NCBI RefSeq assembly: GCF_036059255.1
Contig: NZ_CP107947.1
Coordinates: forward strand, 6,944,001 to 7,008,000
Direction of reading: 5' to 3'
DNA: 64,000 nt
Origin: Micromonospora sp. NBC_00389
GTDB lineage: Bacteria; Actinomycetota; Actinomycetes; Mycobacteriales; Micromonosporaceae
Part shown: piece after piece, positions 35,244-44,493 of the stretch
Layout: the number at the start of each line of letters is the position of its first letter
Position numbering within the stretch: position 1 is the stretch's first letter
The notes under the pieces: model-generated
What the model saw: the letters and a program-made list of their open reading frames with translations, nothing else
Database searches by the model: none
Told to the model about the DNA's origin: nothing
Position numbers and translations under genes: made by a program

Positions 35244-35690
35244 TCAGTGGCCGTCGAAGCCGGGATAGTCCGACAGGCGCCGGCGCGAGTCGCCGTTGAG
35301 CCACCGCAGTCTGTGCATGTACGCGGCGACGTCCCGGTCGTCGTCCTCGTCCTGCTGCGCGACCTCGGCGGTCGGCACTAGCCGCGCCACCGGGCCCGCG
35401 TCTGTTTCCCCGCGATGAAACGACCAGGAAGGCCCGACGGTCACTGTGACCTGCGAGGATTCCGCCGTAGGCGGGCGGGCAGCGCGGTTCACGCGCTCTC
35501 GCACCACGCGGGTCCAGAAGAACACCCCGAAGGCAGCGAACAGCGGCCACTGCGCCGCGTACCCGTAACTGGCGCCGTTGCCCAGGTGCGCGTGCTGCCA
35601 CTGCCACCAGCCCAGTCGCAGGCACGCCACAGCGACCACAGCGACGACTATGTGGCCGAGCAGCCACTGCGGTCTGAGCCAAGCCGGCAT
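35244..35690 (-). CDS. Conserved two-helix membrane protein
   Basis: 148 aa. The N-terminal part has two helices (LLGHIVVAVVAVACLRLGWWQ and YAAQWPLFAAFGVFFWTRVV) with a short loop (HAHLGNGASYG) between. A charged tail of about 70 residues ends in MHRLRWLNGDSRRRLSDYPGF. Such small W/Y-rich membrane proteins are common in actinomycetes; function unknown. ATG 35690 is 42 bases from the divergent gene at 35733. Confidence 0.65.
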   Translation of the reverse strand: MPAWLRPQWLLGHIVVAVVAVACLRLGWWQWQHAHLGNGASYGYAAQWPLFAAFGVFFWTRVVRERVNRAARPPTAESSQVTVTVGPSWSFHRGETDAGPVARLVPTAEVAQQDEDDDRDVAAYMHRLRWLNGDSRRRLSDYPGFDGH

Positions 35691-35732
35691 ATCGCCACAA
35701 TAGCGCCGCAACCGGCCGATCGTCGGCAGACG

Positions 35733-36554
35733 ATGACATACCGTAGCGGGGTGAAGGTGTTCCCCGTGGCCGTGGACTCGGGCCAGACCGCCAGCCTGCG
35801 CCTGGCCGACAGGACAGTCGTTATCACCTTGGCCGCGTCGCGGTGGCGACGTCTGCTGCGCTGGTCCGCCGGGTCGGTGTTGGTCGGGATGGGCCTTGCG
35901 ACGGTCGCCAACGGCGTTACGCGGGCCGTCGATGTACGGGTTGGCCTGTGGCTGATTGGCGCCACCGTGACTGTCGTCGTTGCCGGCGCTGTTGGCACCG
36001 CGGTAGCAGGAGCTCTCATCTGGCGCGCCGAGCGTCGATCGGCGGAGAGCCTGAGTGCCGCTCAGGTCACGTTCGCCCGCAGTGACGCCATCGACGGTCG
36101 AGTCACCGTGACCGTCGAATGCACTGACGGCACCACCCGCCAGTTCAGCGCGAGCGGCATGGCCGGCCCCCGTACGGCCCAATTGTTCGCACGGATGCTC
36201 GCTGCGTCGGCCTCGACCGACAAGACCCCCACCCCGATCCCCGAGAGCCGCCCTACATGGAGTGGGCGTCCTCGCATGACGAGAGGCAAGGGGGCCGGCT
36301 CGCCGCCGACAATCCGGCCCCCGTGTAGGACAGGACCGAATCAGTTGCCGGTGACGGACGGGGCCGGGGCCGGCGATCCACCAGCCACGGCGCCCGGGTG
36401 CGGCACCTGCGCCGGGGCCGGCTGGAGCCCGGCGGGTACGGGCAGAGCGCTGCCCTTGACGAACTCGTCCCAGCTGACGTTCCAGGCCGTCCAGCCGTTG
36501 CCCGGCTGCAACTGCACCTCGGTGCCCTTAAAGGTGACCAGGTCCCCGACCTGA
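35733..36554 (+). CDS. Small membrane protein running antisense into the L,D-transpeptidase gene
   Basis: The first 150 codons look real: two helices (SAGSVLVGMGLATVANGV and LIGATVTVVVAGAVGTAVAG) and a soluble segment (DAIDGRVTVTVECTDGTTRQ). From about base 36300 the frame continues for 85 codons with poor composition and overlaps the oppositely oriented L,D-transpeptidase gene by 214 bases. The original stop was probably lost by deletion or mutation. ATG 35733 or GTG 35751 may start it. No function recognised. Confidence 0.5.
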   Translation: MTYRSGVKVFPVAVDSGQTASLRLADRTVVITLAASRWRRLLRWSAGSVLVGMGLATVANGVTRAVDVRVGLWLIGATVTVVVAGAVGTAVAGALIWRAERRSAESLSAAQVTFARSDAIDGRVTVTVECTDGTTRQFSASGMAGPRTAQLFARMLAASASTDKTPTPIPESRPTWSGRPRMTRGKGAGSPPTIRPPCRTGPNQLPVTDGAGAGDPPATAPGCGTCAGAGWSPAGTGRALPLTNSSQLTFQAVQPLPGCNCTSVPLKVTRSPT

Positions 36555-37609
36555 GTGACGCCCATCAGCCAGTCGGCCGCGGCGGCGGAGACGTTGGTGC
36601 AGCCATGCGAGACGTTGGTTTTCCCCTGGTCCCCCTCGGACCACGGCGCCCCGTGGATGAACTCCCCGCCATTGGTCAGCCGCTGGGCGTCCTCAACGTC
36701 GACCACGTAGCCCCCGTTCGGCTCACCCCGAGTGTCAAACGTCGCGTACTGGTGCTTCTCCATGATCACCATCTTGCCGCTGGACGTCGGCGTGCTCGCC
36801 TTGCCGAGGCTGACGGGGATCTTGCGAATCAGCTTGCCGTCCCGCATGACCGACATCTGCTTGGTGGCGTTGTCGACTTCCAGGGACACCTGCCGGCCGA
36901 TCTTGGAGGTGGCGCTTCGGTCCGCGTCACCGACCCGGTCTTTACCGATCGGCAAGCCCTCCAGGCCGGTCCGGACGCTGATCGTGGTGCCCGGTCGCCA
37001 GAAATCGGGGGCCCGGTAATAGACCTGGCTACCATCGTCCACCCAGGACCAGGTCCCCGACTGAGGGGGATTCGTCTTCACGAACAGGCGGCGCTGCACA
37101 TCCGCTCTGGCCTCTTTCGCGATGGGCGGGTCGAACGCGACGGTTACCGGCATCGCCGTGCCGTAGGTCCGATTGCCAGCGAAATAGAGCGTGCTGGTGA
37201 TCACCGGCTTGGTGGACTTCGGCATCGTCGTGAAGGTCGTCTTCCGGGTGGTGATCTCCCCGGAGTCGCCGGTCGCGGTGACCTCGGCGGTGTAGGTACG
37301 CCGGGGCTGCAACGGCCTGCTCGGAACCCAGGCCGATCCGTCCTGCCGAGGCTCCGCCTTGACCTGCGTCCCCTTATCGTCGCTGATCCGTACAGCGCTG
37401 ATCCGCCCACCCTTCACGGCCATTCCCACCTCGGCGCTGATGGGCACTTCCTGCGTGCCGTCGGACGGTGTGACGGTCAACTCCGGCGGCGCTGCCCGCC
37501 CCTGGGCCGACCCGGCAGCCGACTTACGGTCGGTGGTGCACCCGCCGAGGACCAACGGTGTGGCTGCGATGGTTACCGCAAACAGCGTCAGTCGCTGCCT
37601 TAACTCCAT
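36341..37609 (-). CDS. L,D-transpeptidase lipoprotein (YkuD domain)
   Basis: 422 aa. The lipobox is ATPLVLGGC. Two Ig-like domains (about residues 40-135 and 135-240) precede a YkuD domain with the catalytic motif VSHGCTNVSAAAADW and an upstream YATFDTRGEPNGGY. This matches the LdtMt2-type layout. The enzyme makes 3-3 cross-links in peptidoglycan. The Pro/Ala tail VPAGLQPAPAQVP is duplicated at 34767. Dyad site E lies 43 bases upstream of the start. Wall cross-links of this type resist most beta-lactams, which suits control by a BlaI-type repressor. Confidence 0.92.
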   Translation of the reverse strand: MELRQRLTLFAVTIAATPLVLGGCTTDRKSAAGSAQGRAAPPELTVTPSDGTQEVPISAEVGMAVKGGRISAVRISDDKGTQVKAEPRQDGSAWVPSRPLQPRRTYTAEVTATGDSGEITTRKTTFTTMPKSTKPVITSTLYFAGNRTYGTAMPVTVAFDPPIAKEARADVQRRLFVKTNPPQSGTWSWVDDGSQVYYRAPDFWRPGTTISVRTGLEGLPIGKDRVGDADRSATSKIGRQVSLEVDNATKQMSVMRDGKLIRKIPVSLGKASTPTSSGKMVIMEKHQYATFDTRGEPNGGYVVDVEDAQRLTNGGEFIHGAPWSEGDQGKTNVSHGCTNVSAAAADWLMGVTQVGDLVTFKGTEVQLQPGNGWTAWNVSWDEFVKGSALPVPAGLQPAPAQVPHPGAVAGGSPAPAPSVTGN

Positions 37610-37651
37610 GATGCGTCCCCCCAGTTATGTCTTCCCTTCGCCACATTCTCT

Positions 37652-37671
37652 CTACGAACCGGCGATAGTAG
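37652..37671. promoter_or_regulatory. TACTA/TAGTA dyad operator, site E
   Basis: CTACGA, eight bases, TAGTAG. On the minus strand TACTAT starts 62 bases before the L,D-transpeptidase ATG. The degenerate half-site is the same as in site F. Confidence 0.6.
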
Positions 37672-37700
37672 GCCAATTTTCGAAAGATTCAGGGTGCCTA

Positions 37701-38588
37701 AGGGACGTCTCGTAACTGGGTGAAGGTGTTGCCCGGCGCCAGACCGGCGATTAGCCGGCGAGGATGATGTTGTGGAGGTTGGCGATGCCGGAAGCGGCGT
37801 CGGCCAATGTGTGAGCGGCGCGGCGGTAGTCACGCAGGATCTTGAAGCACTTCATCCTGGCCAGGGCGTGTTCGACCCCTGCACGGACCCTCCGGTGTTC
37901 GACGTTGAGGGCTTCTTTCCAGGCCGGCAGGTCACCGCCGTCGGCGGGCTTGCGGTACGGGATGATCACCTCGGGGTTGCCGCGGTAGCCGCCGTCGGCC
38001 ATCACCGGCCGCCCGGCGAGTTTCTCCTCGATGCCGCTGGTGCGGTAGACGATCGTGTCGTTGCGGTTGCCCGGCTGTGGGTCGCCGACGGCGATGACCA
38101 GGCGGGTGCTGGCGTCGATGGCGACCTGCAGGTTCGTCGAGTACCGGTAGTTCTTGCTGCGGGCGGCCAGTCGGTGATCGCGGGTGGGAATCAGGGTGCC
38201 GTCGACGATGGCGATCTGCTCGACCGGCCGCCGCAGCACCGGCGCGAGGGCCAGCAACGGGCCGAGAGTGTCGATGACCCGGTGCGCGGCCGAGTGCGAC
38301 ACCCCGAACAGCGGCCCGATCTGGCGCATCGTCAGGTTCGTGCGCCAGTAGGTGGCCACCAGCAACACCCGATCGGGAAGGTCCAAGGCCCACTGCCGGC
38401 CCGGCCGGCCATCGGCGATGCCGTCACCGCCACGCTCGGCGACCACGCGGACCAGCTTGCGGAACTGGGCGGGCTGCAGCCCCGTGAACGGAAAGATCCA
38501 CTCCGGGCGGGCCGCGGTGATCACCTGCACCCAGGCATCCTGACCGACCGTCCTCAGCGGACAGACACCGGGGTTACGAGACGTCCCT
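37701..38588 (-). mobile_element. ISL2-like IS5-family element, copy 1
   Basis: 888 bp with perfect inverted ends AGGGACGTCTCGTAAC. TA stands on both sides (37699-37700, 38589-38590). Copy 3 at 55856-56743 is the same length and nearly identical (I see three differing bases at the places compared). Confidence 0.9.
37751..38530 (-). CDS. IS5-family transposase (DDE, HARBI1-like), copy 1
   Basis: 259 aa. N-terminal helix-turn-helix region (LTMRQIGPLFGVSHSAAHRVI) and DDE core: IAIVDGTLIPTRD, MADGGYRGNPEV, and a Glu in RRVRAGVEHALARMK. All three catalytic motifs are intact. GTG start, no frameshift. Confidence 0.92.
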   Translation of the reverse strand: MQVITAARPEWIFPFTGLQPAQFRKLVRVVAERGGDGIADGRPGRQWALDLPDRVLLVATYWRTNLTMRQIGPLFGVSHSAAHRVIDTLGPLLALAPVLRRPVEQIAIVDGTLIPTRDHRLAARSKNYRYSTNLQVAIDASTRLVIAVGDPQPGNRNDTIVYRTSGIEEKLAGRPVMADGGYRGNPEVIIPYRKPADGGDLPAWKEALNVEHRRVRAGVEHALARMKCFKILRDYRRAAHTLADAASGIANLHNIILAG

Positions 38589-38739
38589 TAGCAATGGCTG
38601 AGTTTCCCCGATTTCGCCTCGTGGGTGGAAATAAGCCGGCTGTCTCCTCTGTGCCTGCCTTGGTCTTGTAGGGCAACGATGGCGGCGTTTTTCGCCTGGG
38701 CCGGCCGCCCACCCCTTCACGCTCGAGCCCCAGGCCGGT

Positions 38740-39619
38740 TCGTAACTGGGTGAAGGTGGTGCCCGGTGCCGGACCGGGGGGTCAGCCAGCGAGGATGATG
38801 TTGTGGAGGTTGGCGATGCCGGAAGCGGTATCGGCCAATGTCCGGGCGGCGCGTCGATAGTCGCGCAGAATATTGAAGCACTTCATCCTGGTTAGGGCGT
38901 GTTCGACCCCTGCCCGAACCCTGCGGTTTTCGACGTTGAGGGCTTGCTTCCAGTCCGGCAGGTCGCTGCCGTCGGAGGGCTTGCGGTACGGCATGATCAC
39001 CTCGCGGTTGCCCCGGTAGCCGCCGTCGGCCATCACCGGCCGCCCGTCCAGCTGCTCCTCGATGCCGCTCGTGCGGTAGACGATCGTGTCGTTGCGGTTG
39101 CCCGGCTGCGGGTCGCCGACGGCGATGACCAGGCGGGTACTGGCATCGATGGCGACCTGCAGATTCGTCGAATAGCGGTAGTTCTTGCTCCGGGCGGCCA
39201 GGCGGTGATCGCGGGTCGGGATCAGGGTGCCGTCGACGATGGCGATCTGGTCGACCGGCCGCCGACGCACCGGCGCCAGGGCAAGCAGCGGGACGAGGGT
39301 GTCGATCACCCGGTGCGCGGCGGAGTGCGACACCCCGAACAGCGGGCCGATCTGGCGCATGGTCAGGTTGGTGCGCCAGTACGCCGCGTCCAGGAGCACC
39401 CGGTCGGGCAGGTCCAGGGCCCACTGCCGGCCCGGCCGGCCGTCAGTGATCGCGTCACCACCACGCTCGGCGACTAAGCGGACCAGCTTGCGGAACTGGT
39501 CGGGCTGCAACCCGGTGAACGGGAAGATCCATGCCGGACGGGCTGCGGTGATCACCTGTACCCAGGCATATTGACCGACCGTCCTTTACAGACAGACGCC
39601 GGGGTTACGAGACGTCCCT
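38740..39619 (-). mobile_element. ISL2-like IS5-family element, copy 2, one end truncated
   Basis: The right end keeps AGGGACGTCTCGTAAC (read inwards) next to TA at 39620-39621. At the left only TCGTAAC remains. The body differs from copies 1 and 3 at many positions, so it arrived separately. With only one good end it is unlikely to move. Confidence 0.82.
38782..39555 (-). CDS. IS5-family transposase, copy 2
   Basis: 257 aa, about 90 percent like the other copies by eye. Catalytic motifs are kept (IAIVDGTLIP, MADGGYRGNREV, RRVRAGVEHALTRMK). The protein is intact although the element end is damaged. Confidence 0.9.
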   Translation of the reverse strand: MITAARPAWIFPFTGLQPDQFRKLVRLVAERGGDAITDGRPGRQWALDLPDRVLLDAAYWRTNLTMRQIGPLFGVSHSAAHRVIDTLVPLLALAPVRRRPVDQIAIVDGTLIPTRDHRLAARSKNYRYSTNLQVAIDASTRLVIAVGDPQPGNRNDTIVYRTSGIEEQLDGRPVMADGGYRGNREVIMPYRKPSDGSDLPDWKQALNVENRRVRAGVEHALTRMKCFNILRDYRRAARTLADTASGIANLHNIILAG

Positions 39620-39633
39620 TAGGCGAGCTATAA

Positions 39634-39927
39634 AAACGAACCTCCAGCAACGCACTGCACGACAAGCTCGGCATCAACCTGGAGGACTACGTCATCCTCG
39701 GCGCCTGCAACCCGCCTCTGGCACACCAGGCGCTCGAAGCGGAACGGGAGATCGGGCTGCTGCTGCCGTGCAACGTCGTGGTCCGCGCCGACGGCCCCGA
39801 CGCCACCCTGGTGCAGGCCCTCGACCCCCAGGTGATGGTGCAGCTGACCGGGAGAGACGAGCTGCGACCGGTGGCTGACGAGGCGACCCGGCGGCTCCGC
39901 GCCGCCCTGGACAGCCTGACCGCCTGA
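39634..39927 (+). pseudogene. DUF302 gene fragment, 5' end lost
   Basis: The frame reads LHDKLGINLEDYVILGACNP, PLAHQALEAEREIGLLLPCN and VVVRADGP, the core and end of a DUF302 domain. It ends at TGA 39925-39927. A TAA at 39631 and copy 2 of the IS just upstream show that the start was lost. DUF302 proteins are small, of unknown function and often near copper or sulfur genes. Confidence 0.75.
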
Positions 39928-39952
39928 CCCCCCGGGCGGGCGGCCGCCGCTA

Positions 39953-40030
39953 ACGGGTGGGCTGCTGGTCCTGCTCGCCGCGACCGTCCTGGCCGTCTAC
40001 AAGCCGCGCGGCACAACCCCCGCTACGGCG
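39953..40030 (+). pseudogene. Tail fragment of the DUF2269-like membrane protein
   Basis: GLLVLLAATVLAVYKPRG matches LLLTALVLSVVKPRG at 51871-52245 and at the start of the window. The frame shifts soon after (RYG element is read in another frame). Only the last membrane helix remains. Confidence 0.5.
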
Positions 40031-40172
40031 CACACCGCCGGCCTCAGCTCGCGAAACGTGCGCCGTAGCGGGCCCTCGACCTGCGCGTGCCGGACAGCCT
40101 GGCCTTCACCGAAGTGAACAGCTGGGTGGGGAGTGCCACCGCTCGCGAGAGCGCGGACCGGGCGAAATGCGT

Positions 40173-40206
40173 CGGGCACCGGCTCCTCGTAGAGAGCCGG
40201 TGCCCG
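40173..40206. terminator. Hairpin after the C39-like gene
   Basis: A 13-bp perfect stem (CGGGCACCGGCTC) with an eight-base loop, 17 bases past the stop of the minus-strand gene. Confidence 0.75.
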
Positions 40207-40222
40207 AGGGTCGGACGCGGGA

Positions 40223-41044
40223 TTAGGCAGAGTAGCCGCGGGTGGCCATCCAGTTCGCCAGTTCGATGGTGGTCATCCAGTAGGAGGCGGTCGCCGGGTT
40301 CGCGGAGTCGGCGATCCGCACGGTCCGCCCGTCGTTCTTGTAGCCGACCACGGCGATGTAGTGGCCGCCGGGGAAGGAGTGCCAGCCCCCGTCGGTGTCC
40401 GTGGCGTCGCCGACGGTGTTTGCGACGATGGCCCGTCCGTCGGTGATGGCCTTGACCACGTCGGCCTGGAGCTGGTCCATCTGCACCGGGGAGGCCGTGC
40501 CGGGGATCGTCCGGGTCCGGTACGGGTTGCCCTTGACCATCTGGTTGAGCCCGCGGGTGGTGTCCTCGGCGGAGTTGGTGCCGTTCTCGGTGGCGCCGAG
40601 CGGGGCGACCATCGCGTCCTGGGTGGTCTCGACGCCGCTCGCGCTGAGCGCGTTGCGCACTGCGGCCGGGCCGCAGTTCCAGTAGGCGGTCTGCGCCTCG
40701 TAGGTGTAGTCGAGGACCTTCGTCGAGGGCGGCTTCGGGGCGGCCTTGCGGGTCAGGTCCGGGTTCTGCTTGGTCGACGTGGCGCTGGCCGACGGCGAGG
40801 CGCTGGCCGAGGTCGACGGGGATGTCGCGATGCGGGCCTGGTTGCCGGTGGCGACGTCGCCCAGCTGCGGGGCCAGCTCGGCCACGGCGGTCGTGGCCTC
40901 CTGGCGCACGGGCGCGTCATTGGCGTTGACGAGCAGGGTACCGGTCGTGGCCGCCAGCACGAGCGCTGCGGCGGAGCCGGCGGCGACCTGGTACGGGCGT
41001 TCGGTGGCGAGGCGTCGCAGCTGCCGCTTGAGGTGGTGCTTCAC
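40223..41044 (-). CDS. Secreted C39-like peptidase, second paralogue
   Basis: 273 aa. An N-terminal helix (VAAGSAAALVLAATTGTLLV) and a Ser/Thr/Ala linker lead to the C39-like domain. The candidate Cys is in YWNCGPAAVRNALS and the His in FPGGHYIAVVGYKNDG, followed by VRIADSANP. The end WMATRGYSA parallels the protein at 15160. The linker is longer, suggesting it stays anchored farther from the membrane. GTG 41044 has GGAGGAACAC upstream. The Ser-rich linker repeats SASASPSASAT. Confidence 0.85.
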   Translation of the reverse strand: MKHHLKRQLRRLATERPYQVAAGSAAALVLAATTGTLLVNANDAPVRQEATTAVAELAPQLGDVATGNQARIATSPSTSASASPSASATSTKQNPDLTRKAAPKPPSTKVLDYTYEAQTAYWNCGPAAVRNALSASGVETTQDAMVAPLGATENGTNSAEDTTRGLNQMVKGNPYRTRTIPGTASPVQMDQLQADVVKAITDGRAIVANTVGDATDTDGGWHSFPGGHYIAVVGYKNDGRTVRIADSANPATASYWMTTIELANWMATRGYSA

Positions 41045-41940
41045 GTGTTCCTCCACGGTACGGGGGGCGGAGAGCGGCGGACCCTGGTCAGCGCGGGACG
41101 GCGCGCCGGGGCGCGCGAGGTCCGCGGACGGTGCTAAGCCGCTCGGAAGGGGATCGCCCGGTCAGTCGGGCGTGTCGGATGCCGGGATCAGCTCGTCGGC
41201 CCGGAGGGGACGAGCGACCGCATCGCGGCACCGTGAAGTCGGGGGATCGACCGAGGGGTGGGATCGTGCTGCACGAGATGGAACTCCTTCCGACACCGCC
41301 TACCGGGTTAGCTGACGGATTCGGGCGGGAAGATCGCCCTACCGCGGGCCGTGGCTCGCGGATTCACCCCGGACGTGCAATGGGTCCCCGGTTCGTGAAA
41401 TCACGATTGAGCGGGTCGGCGCGGCGTCGCCTCTTGCGACGGAAACCGCACCGGACGCGCCGACACTACTGAACCATTCGCACCCTGCCAACCCACTCAC
41501 ACCTGCGTAAACATGATCGGCGCAATTAATTTCCGCGCAGTTTGGCGCTGACTTCACTCAATGGGACGAGCGGTTACGACGGCGTTGTCGGTCGACAACC
41601 GGACGGACGGTCGCGATCGGTGCCTCATCGGCGGTATCGGTGGCCCGGAATGAGTTTCGCTGACCGTGTCCGGGCCGATGTGACTGGGGTCACCAGATCG
41701 GACGGTGCCTCATGCCACCCCGCCGGTCGCCAGCAGGCCGTCGGGGCGGCTGGGTGCGCCACCGGCGCCACCCGGGGTGCGGGCACAGCGCCCCCAACTG
41801 CGCCAGCCGAGCCGGCACACACCATATGCAGCCAGGTCCACTTATCGTCGGGTGAGATACAGCGTCAGCCGCGTTCCTGCTCGCAGGATCCTGGCAAGAT
41901 CTTCTCGGAAGCAAGGACTTGACACGTCGACCTCGACCTC
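41045..41940. other. Long stretch without a clear gene
   Basis: Several short frames, none with a ribosome site or a motif I recognise. A minus-strand piece ending LARILRAGTRLTLYLTRR at about 41842-41915 looks protein-like. A (GACCTC)n run lies at about 41929-41954. Most likely decayed sequence. Confidence 0.45.
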
Positions 41941-42180
41941 GACCTCGACCCGTCCTGCTGGCCACCTTCGAGGCGTCCCTGGATGGACGGCCACCGCGAC
42001 TGGGTTGCGGATCTCCCCCACCGCGACTAGGACCCGATCGTCACCGCTACCGCCCTGCACGGCTCGACCCCAGCACCTCTCGCCCTGTACGCAGAGATCC
42101 ACGGACTCCTGCGACCCGGCGCCCTGTTCGTTAACGCCGACCACATGCCCGACGCGGCGCTGCTTGTGGTCGGAATGACA
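41941..42180 (+). pseudogene. Decayed SAM-dependent methyltransferase fragment
   Basis: Reads WVADLPHRD, then an in-frame TAG at 42028, then DPIVTATALHGSTP, ALYAEIHGLLRPGALFVNAD and HMPD. This is the middle of a class I methyltransferase (the ADL...D, ALH and LLRPGG...F elements). A second frame just upstream gives RPVLLATFEASLDGR, so there is also a frameshift. No start or end is present. Confidence 0.65.
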
Positions 42181-42395
42181 GTGCCGTCACATCATCCGCG
42201 AGCTGATTGGGGCAAGATCAGAAGCGGCCCGGTGCCGTTAAGTTGCACTCCCCCGCTTCTACTCCCCCGCGGTAAGCCAGGCTTCAGCGTTGCCTGGCGC
42301 AAGGTCGCGAGCGGCCGTCCCGCCAGTTCCTGAGCCACCCCCGCTTTCATGGAGCTTCTTGATCATGGTCTGATGGCCGTGGGGAGGAAGTTTCT

Positions 42396-42707
42396 GTGGC
42401 AGCACCGAAGAAGTACCCCGACGAGCTGCGTCAGCGTGCTGTGCGTTTGTATCGCGAGTCGGACCCGAAGCCCGTGATCCGGCGTCTCGCCGAGCAGCTC
42501 GGCGTGCATCACGAGGCTTTGCGGAACTGGATCCGGCAGGCCGAGGCCGACGCTGACGAGCGTCACGACCGGCCCACCAGCGAGATGGCCGAGGAGAACC
42601 GCCGGCTGCGCAAGGAAGTCGCCGAGCTGCGACGGGCGAACGAGATCCTGAAAGCGGCGAGCGCGTATTTCGCGGCGGAGCTCGACCCGACCCGGCGACG
42701 GTCATGA
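42396..42707 (+). CDS. IS3-family OrfA
   Basis: 103 aa. Helix-turn-helix (PVIRRLAEQLGVHHEALRNW) and a leucine-zipper region (LRKEVAELRRANEILKAAS) typical of OrfA. It overlaps orfB by four bases (ATGA); a frameshift product OrfAB is the usual transposase. Confidence 0.92.
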   Translation: MAAPKKYPDELRQRAVRLYRESDPKPVIRRLAEQLGVHHEALRNWIRQAEADADERHDRPTSEMAEENRRLRKEVAELRRANEILKAASAYFAAELDPTRRRS

Positions 42708-43630
42708 CGTTCATTTATGAACACCGTGACCAGTTCGCGGTCGCGCTCCTGTTACGGGTTCTCAACGTCGGCGCCTCCACCTACTACGCGTGGGTCAAGC
42801 AGGCCGAACAACCCTGCGACCGCGACATGGTCGACCTGGGCCTGATCTCCAACATCCACGAGATCTGGAGCGCGTCCGGGCACACCTACGGCGCGGACCG
42901 AGTGCACCGGCAGCTCCGCCGTGACGGCATCCGGGTGGGCCGCAAGCGGGTCGAGCGGCTGATGGCCGACCAGGGCTGGCAGGGCGCGTTCCTGCGTCGC
43001 GGCTGGCGCGGCGGCTCTACCCGGCAGGACCCTCGGGCGACGCCGGCGCCAGATCTGGTCAACCGGCAGTTCACCGCCGCCGGGCCGAACCGGCTGTGGG
43101 TCGCCGACGCCACCCGCATCCCGTGCGGTGAGGGCGTGTTCTGGCTGGCGGCGGTCCGCGATGTCTTCTCCCGCCGGATCGTCGGCTGGAAGACCTCCGA
43201 CCGCTGCGACACCGACCTGATCCTCGCCGCCCTCGAATACGGGATCTGGTCACGCGATGTCCGAGACGGCCAGTTGATCCATCACAGCGACAGGGGATCG
43301 AACTATACGTCTTTCCGGTTCACGCAACGGCTGCAGGACAACGGAATCCTGCCGTCCATGGGCTCCGTCGGTGACTCGTACGACAACGCCCTGATGGAGA
43401 ACTTCTGGTCCACGCTGAAGATCGAACTCGTCTACCGCACGAGCTGGCGAACCCGCGACGAGGCCGAGAACGCGATCTTCGCGTACATCGACGGCTGGTA
43501 CAACACCCACCGCATCCAGAAAGAACTCGGCTACCTCAGCCCCGACGAATACGAGACCGCCTGGCACACCAGCCAGCACGACCAGGCCGAGCCACCTATC
43601 GCCACCCCTGCACCAGCCGGCAGCAGGTAA
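42704..43630 (+). CDS. IS3-family OrfB transposase (rve domain)
   Basis: 308 aa. HTH_21-like segment (YGADRVHRQLRRDGIRVGRK) followed by the integrase core with Asp in WVADATRIP, Asp in LIHHSDRGSNYTS and Glu in LMENFWSTLKIEL. No break is visible. Confidence 0.94.
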   Translation: MTFIYEHRDQFAVALLLRVLNVGASTYYAWVKQAEQPCDRDMVDLGLISNIHEIWSASGHTYGADRVHRQLRRDGIRVGRKRVERLMADQGWQGAFLRRGWRGGSTRQDPRATPAPDLVNRQFTAAGPNRLWVADATRIPCGEGVFWLAAVRDVFSRRIVGWKTSDRCDTDLILAALEYGIWSRDVRDGQLIHHSDRGSNYTSFRFTQRLQDNGILPSMGSVGDSYDNALMENFWSTLKIELVYRTSWRTRDEAENAIFAYIDGWYNTHRIQKELGYLSPDEYETAWHTSQHDQAEPPIATPAPAGSR

Positions 43631-43842
43631 CCACCGCTCCAGCAAAGCGGGGGGAACTCATCCCGACAGCAGGCCGCAAGAGGGGCGGCGTACGGGTTGC
43701 CGGGCACACCGACGGGGTCAACAGCATCGAGCGTGGCCAGGATCGCGGCATGCCTGACCCCTGCCGCGCCCCCACCGTGACCGAAAAACGACGGTCGGTG
43801 CCGGGGGTTTTCATCGTTGTGTTCCACCGGTACGGTGCCCGG

Positions 43843-44493
43843 ATGCGACATATCGGAACCATGATCGCCGCGATCGTTATCGGTCCGTTGGCCTGGATCC
43901 TTCTCGCCATCGGACAGGGCCGCTCGGTCCAGGCCTTCACCGCGGCGCAAAGCAGCGGCGCCTTGAACACAGGCGACTTCATGCGGAACGCGCTGCTACT
44001 GGCAGCGGCTGGAATCCTGCTCGGGCTCATCGCCACACTGCGATTCTCCCCGCTCGGCGCCGTGCTGACCGGCGTCGTGTACGCGGGCACTTATCTCGCC
44101 ATGATGATGCGCCCGACATGGCTGCTGCGCCTCCTCGGCCACAAGGTGACCGTGGCCGGCCAGCACGCCGACCTGGCCACCCCGGTACGGACCGGCACGA
44201 CGCTGCTGATCGGTGCCGCGATGCTGGTCGCCGTGCTCAGCGTTCAGCGCTGGCGGCGCTGGCCACGACCAGCCGCCGAGGCACCCGAAATGGAAGCTCC
44301 GGAGAGCTTTTCTTCGCCGGCCGCTTTGGCCCAGGACCGCCCGCTCGGCGCCGAAGGGCTCGGCCTGACGACGGCAGGCCCGACCCCGCATCCCGACGCG
44401 ACCACCGAGAACAACATCGGGCCGCAGCCGGCCGGGGTCGGTGCTACACACTGGGCGAACGCGCTGCGAAGCAACTCTGAGGCTCGGCGATAA
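43843..44493 (+). CDS. Conserved membrane protein, unknown function
   Basis: 216 aa. Four helices are visible (IGTMIAAIVIGPLAWILLAIG, NALLLAAAGILLGLIATL, LTGVVYAGTYLAMMM and TTLLIGAAMLVAVLSV), then a charged tail of about 70 residues. ATG 43843 lies six bases after TACGGT, a possible -10, so the mRNA may be leaderless. Common in actinomycetes as a YkvI- or DUF-type membrane protein; I cannot name the family. Confidence 0.7.
   Translation: MRHIGTMIAAIVIGPLAWILLAIGQGRSVQAFTAAQSSGALNTGDFMRNALLLAAAGILLGLIATLRFSPLGAVLTGVVYAGTYLAMMMRPTWLLRLLGHKVTVAGQHADLATPVRTGTTLLIGAAMLVAVLSVQRWRRWPRPAAEAPEMEAPESFSSPAALAQDRPLGAEGLGLTTAGPTPHPDATTENNIGPQPAGVGATHWANALRSNSEARR

Larger units (their letters stand above)
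42331..43660 (+). mobile_element. IS3-family insertion sequence
   Basis: Imperfect inverted repeats begin TGAGCCACCCCCGCTTT and TGAGTTCCCCCCGCTTT. A three-base duplication TCC flanks the element, as expected for IS3. The orfA/orfB pair inside is intact. Confidence 0.9.

Noticed and set aside
41929..41954. GACCTC tandem run as a possible CRISPR-like or microsatellite repeat
   Set aside because: Only four short units and no spacers. It lies in decayed methyltransferase sequence.
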